DNA of 64,000 nucleotides, taken from assembly GCA_038496675.1 (NCBI GenBank), contig CM076651.1:4550037-4614036 (forward strand). The letters are read 5' to 3'. This stretch comes from Rachycentron canadum. Lineage: Eukaryota > Chordata > Actinopteri > Carangiformes > Rachycentridae. Positions 63,717 through 64,000 of the stretch are shown here, piece after piece; the stretch's first letter is position 1, and every line of letters starts with the position of its first letter. Under the pieces are notes generated by a model that saw only the letters and a list, made by a program, of their open reading frames with translations, was not told the DNA's origin and ran no database searches. Made by a program: the position numbers and the translations under genes.

Positions 63717-64000
63717 AATGGGAATTTGAAGGAATATGAGAGAGAGTTTGTAATCATAACTGTCAAAAAGTGTGCAAAAGGAACAATTACACCTAATGGA
63801 TAGAGCCACAAAGCCTACAATCTGCCGTCATGACACTATCATATGTATATTAGAGGGCCGGGTTGAAAAGATGCTCTAATTCTAATTGGATTGATCTTCA
63901 TTTGAATTTTTCAGTGTCTCTCGTGGACGTGCGAAGCTGTAACATGTTAGTCTTGCATGACCACCCTTTTCATGCAACGAGATCTGGTCACGTGAGGGAC

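Larger units (their letters stand above)
9294..64000 (-). other. magi3: Upstream magi3 intron, partial (at least 54.7 kb inside the window)
   Basis: Upstream of the exon ending at 9293 no first coding exon is visible. A MAGI first exon would carry the start Met, a lysine-rich N-terminus and a PDZ domain in one frame of about 100 codons, and no open frame in 9294-64000 reads like that. The simplest reading is that this stretch is one long intron whose 5' exon is to the right of the window. Long first introns are known for mammalian MAGI genes. The exon could instead sit in the gaps at 29257-29656 or 61359-61738, since each gap (380-400 N) could just hold it. Confidence 0.75.

Noticed and set aside
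9294..64000. First magi3 exon (start Met, PDZ domain)
   Set aside because: I looked for a lysine-rich start and a PDZ-like frame on the minus strand and found none, so it was not called.

Overview
This is a vertebrate, very probably teleost fish, genomic window. The evidence is long intron-like DNA full of CA/GT, GA and AT microsatellites, GGATGGATGG-tailed SINE-type repeats, Tc1-like and MITE-like DNA transposon relics of fish type, three assembly gaps (N at 8711-9099, 29257-29656 and 61359-61738), and vertebrate-type splice sites around the only exons I can recognise.

The one gene I can support runs on the minus strand and is a MAGI-family scaffold, closest in wording to MAGI3 (magi3). Two consecutive coding exons are visible. 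Exon 9177-9293 is 117 bp (PDZ-to-guanylate-kinase junction and start of the GK domain). Exon 1754-1873 is 120 bp (GMP-site-like part of the GK domain). Both start and end in phase 1. The cysteine codon split T|GT across the 7,303-bp intron restores an uninterrupted MAGI reading frame. The following exon (which should read on into the tyrosine-glycine-threonine-proline-lysine-proline stretch of the family) is not in 1-1753. The first coding exon (start Met plus first PDZ domain) is not seen between 9294 and 64000. About 54.7 kb of the window is therefore read as part of one long magi3 intron.

Layout: 1-1753 downstream intron with one interspersed repeat; 1754-1873 exon; 1874-9176 intron with a tandem cluster of two fold-back elements (2883-3700), a SINE fragment, a MITE and a gapped GA/CT microsatellite touching the splice donor; 9177-9293 exon; 9294-64000 long intron with a dead Tc1-like transposase (20455-20955), an inverted partner of the first repeat (30262-30710), an exact 21-bp hairpin (36190-36235), a full SINE (45046-45359) with a reverse-oriented relative (57194-57427), two more copies of the MITE (49335-49736, 54243-54788), G-rich/C-rich tracts and several repeat-free AT-rich blocks that look like candidate conserved non-coding elements.

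I found no second protein-coding gene, no confident RNA gene, no CRISPR array and no prokaryotic features. The many short open frames outside the two exons are chance frames or lie in repeats. Nothing here amounts to a new multi-gene system. The items most worth checking are the fold-back cluster, the exact hairpin, the long CT tract beside the exon donor, and the candidate regulatory blocks in the long intron.
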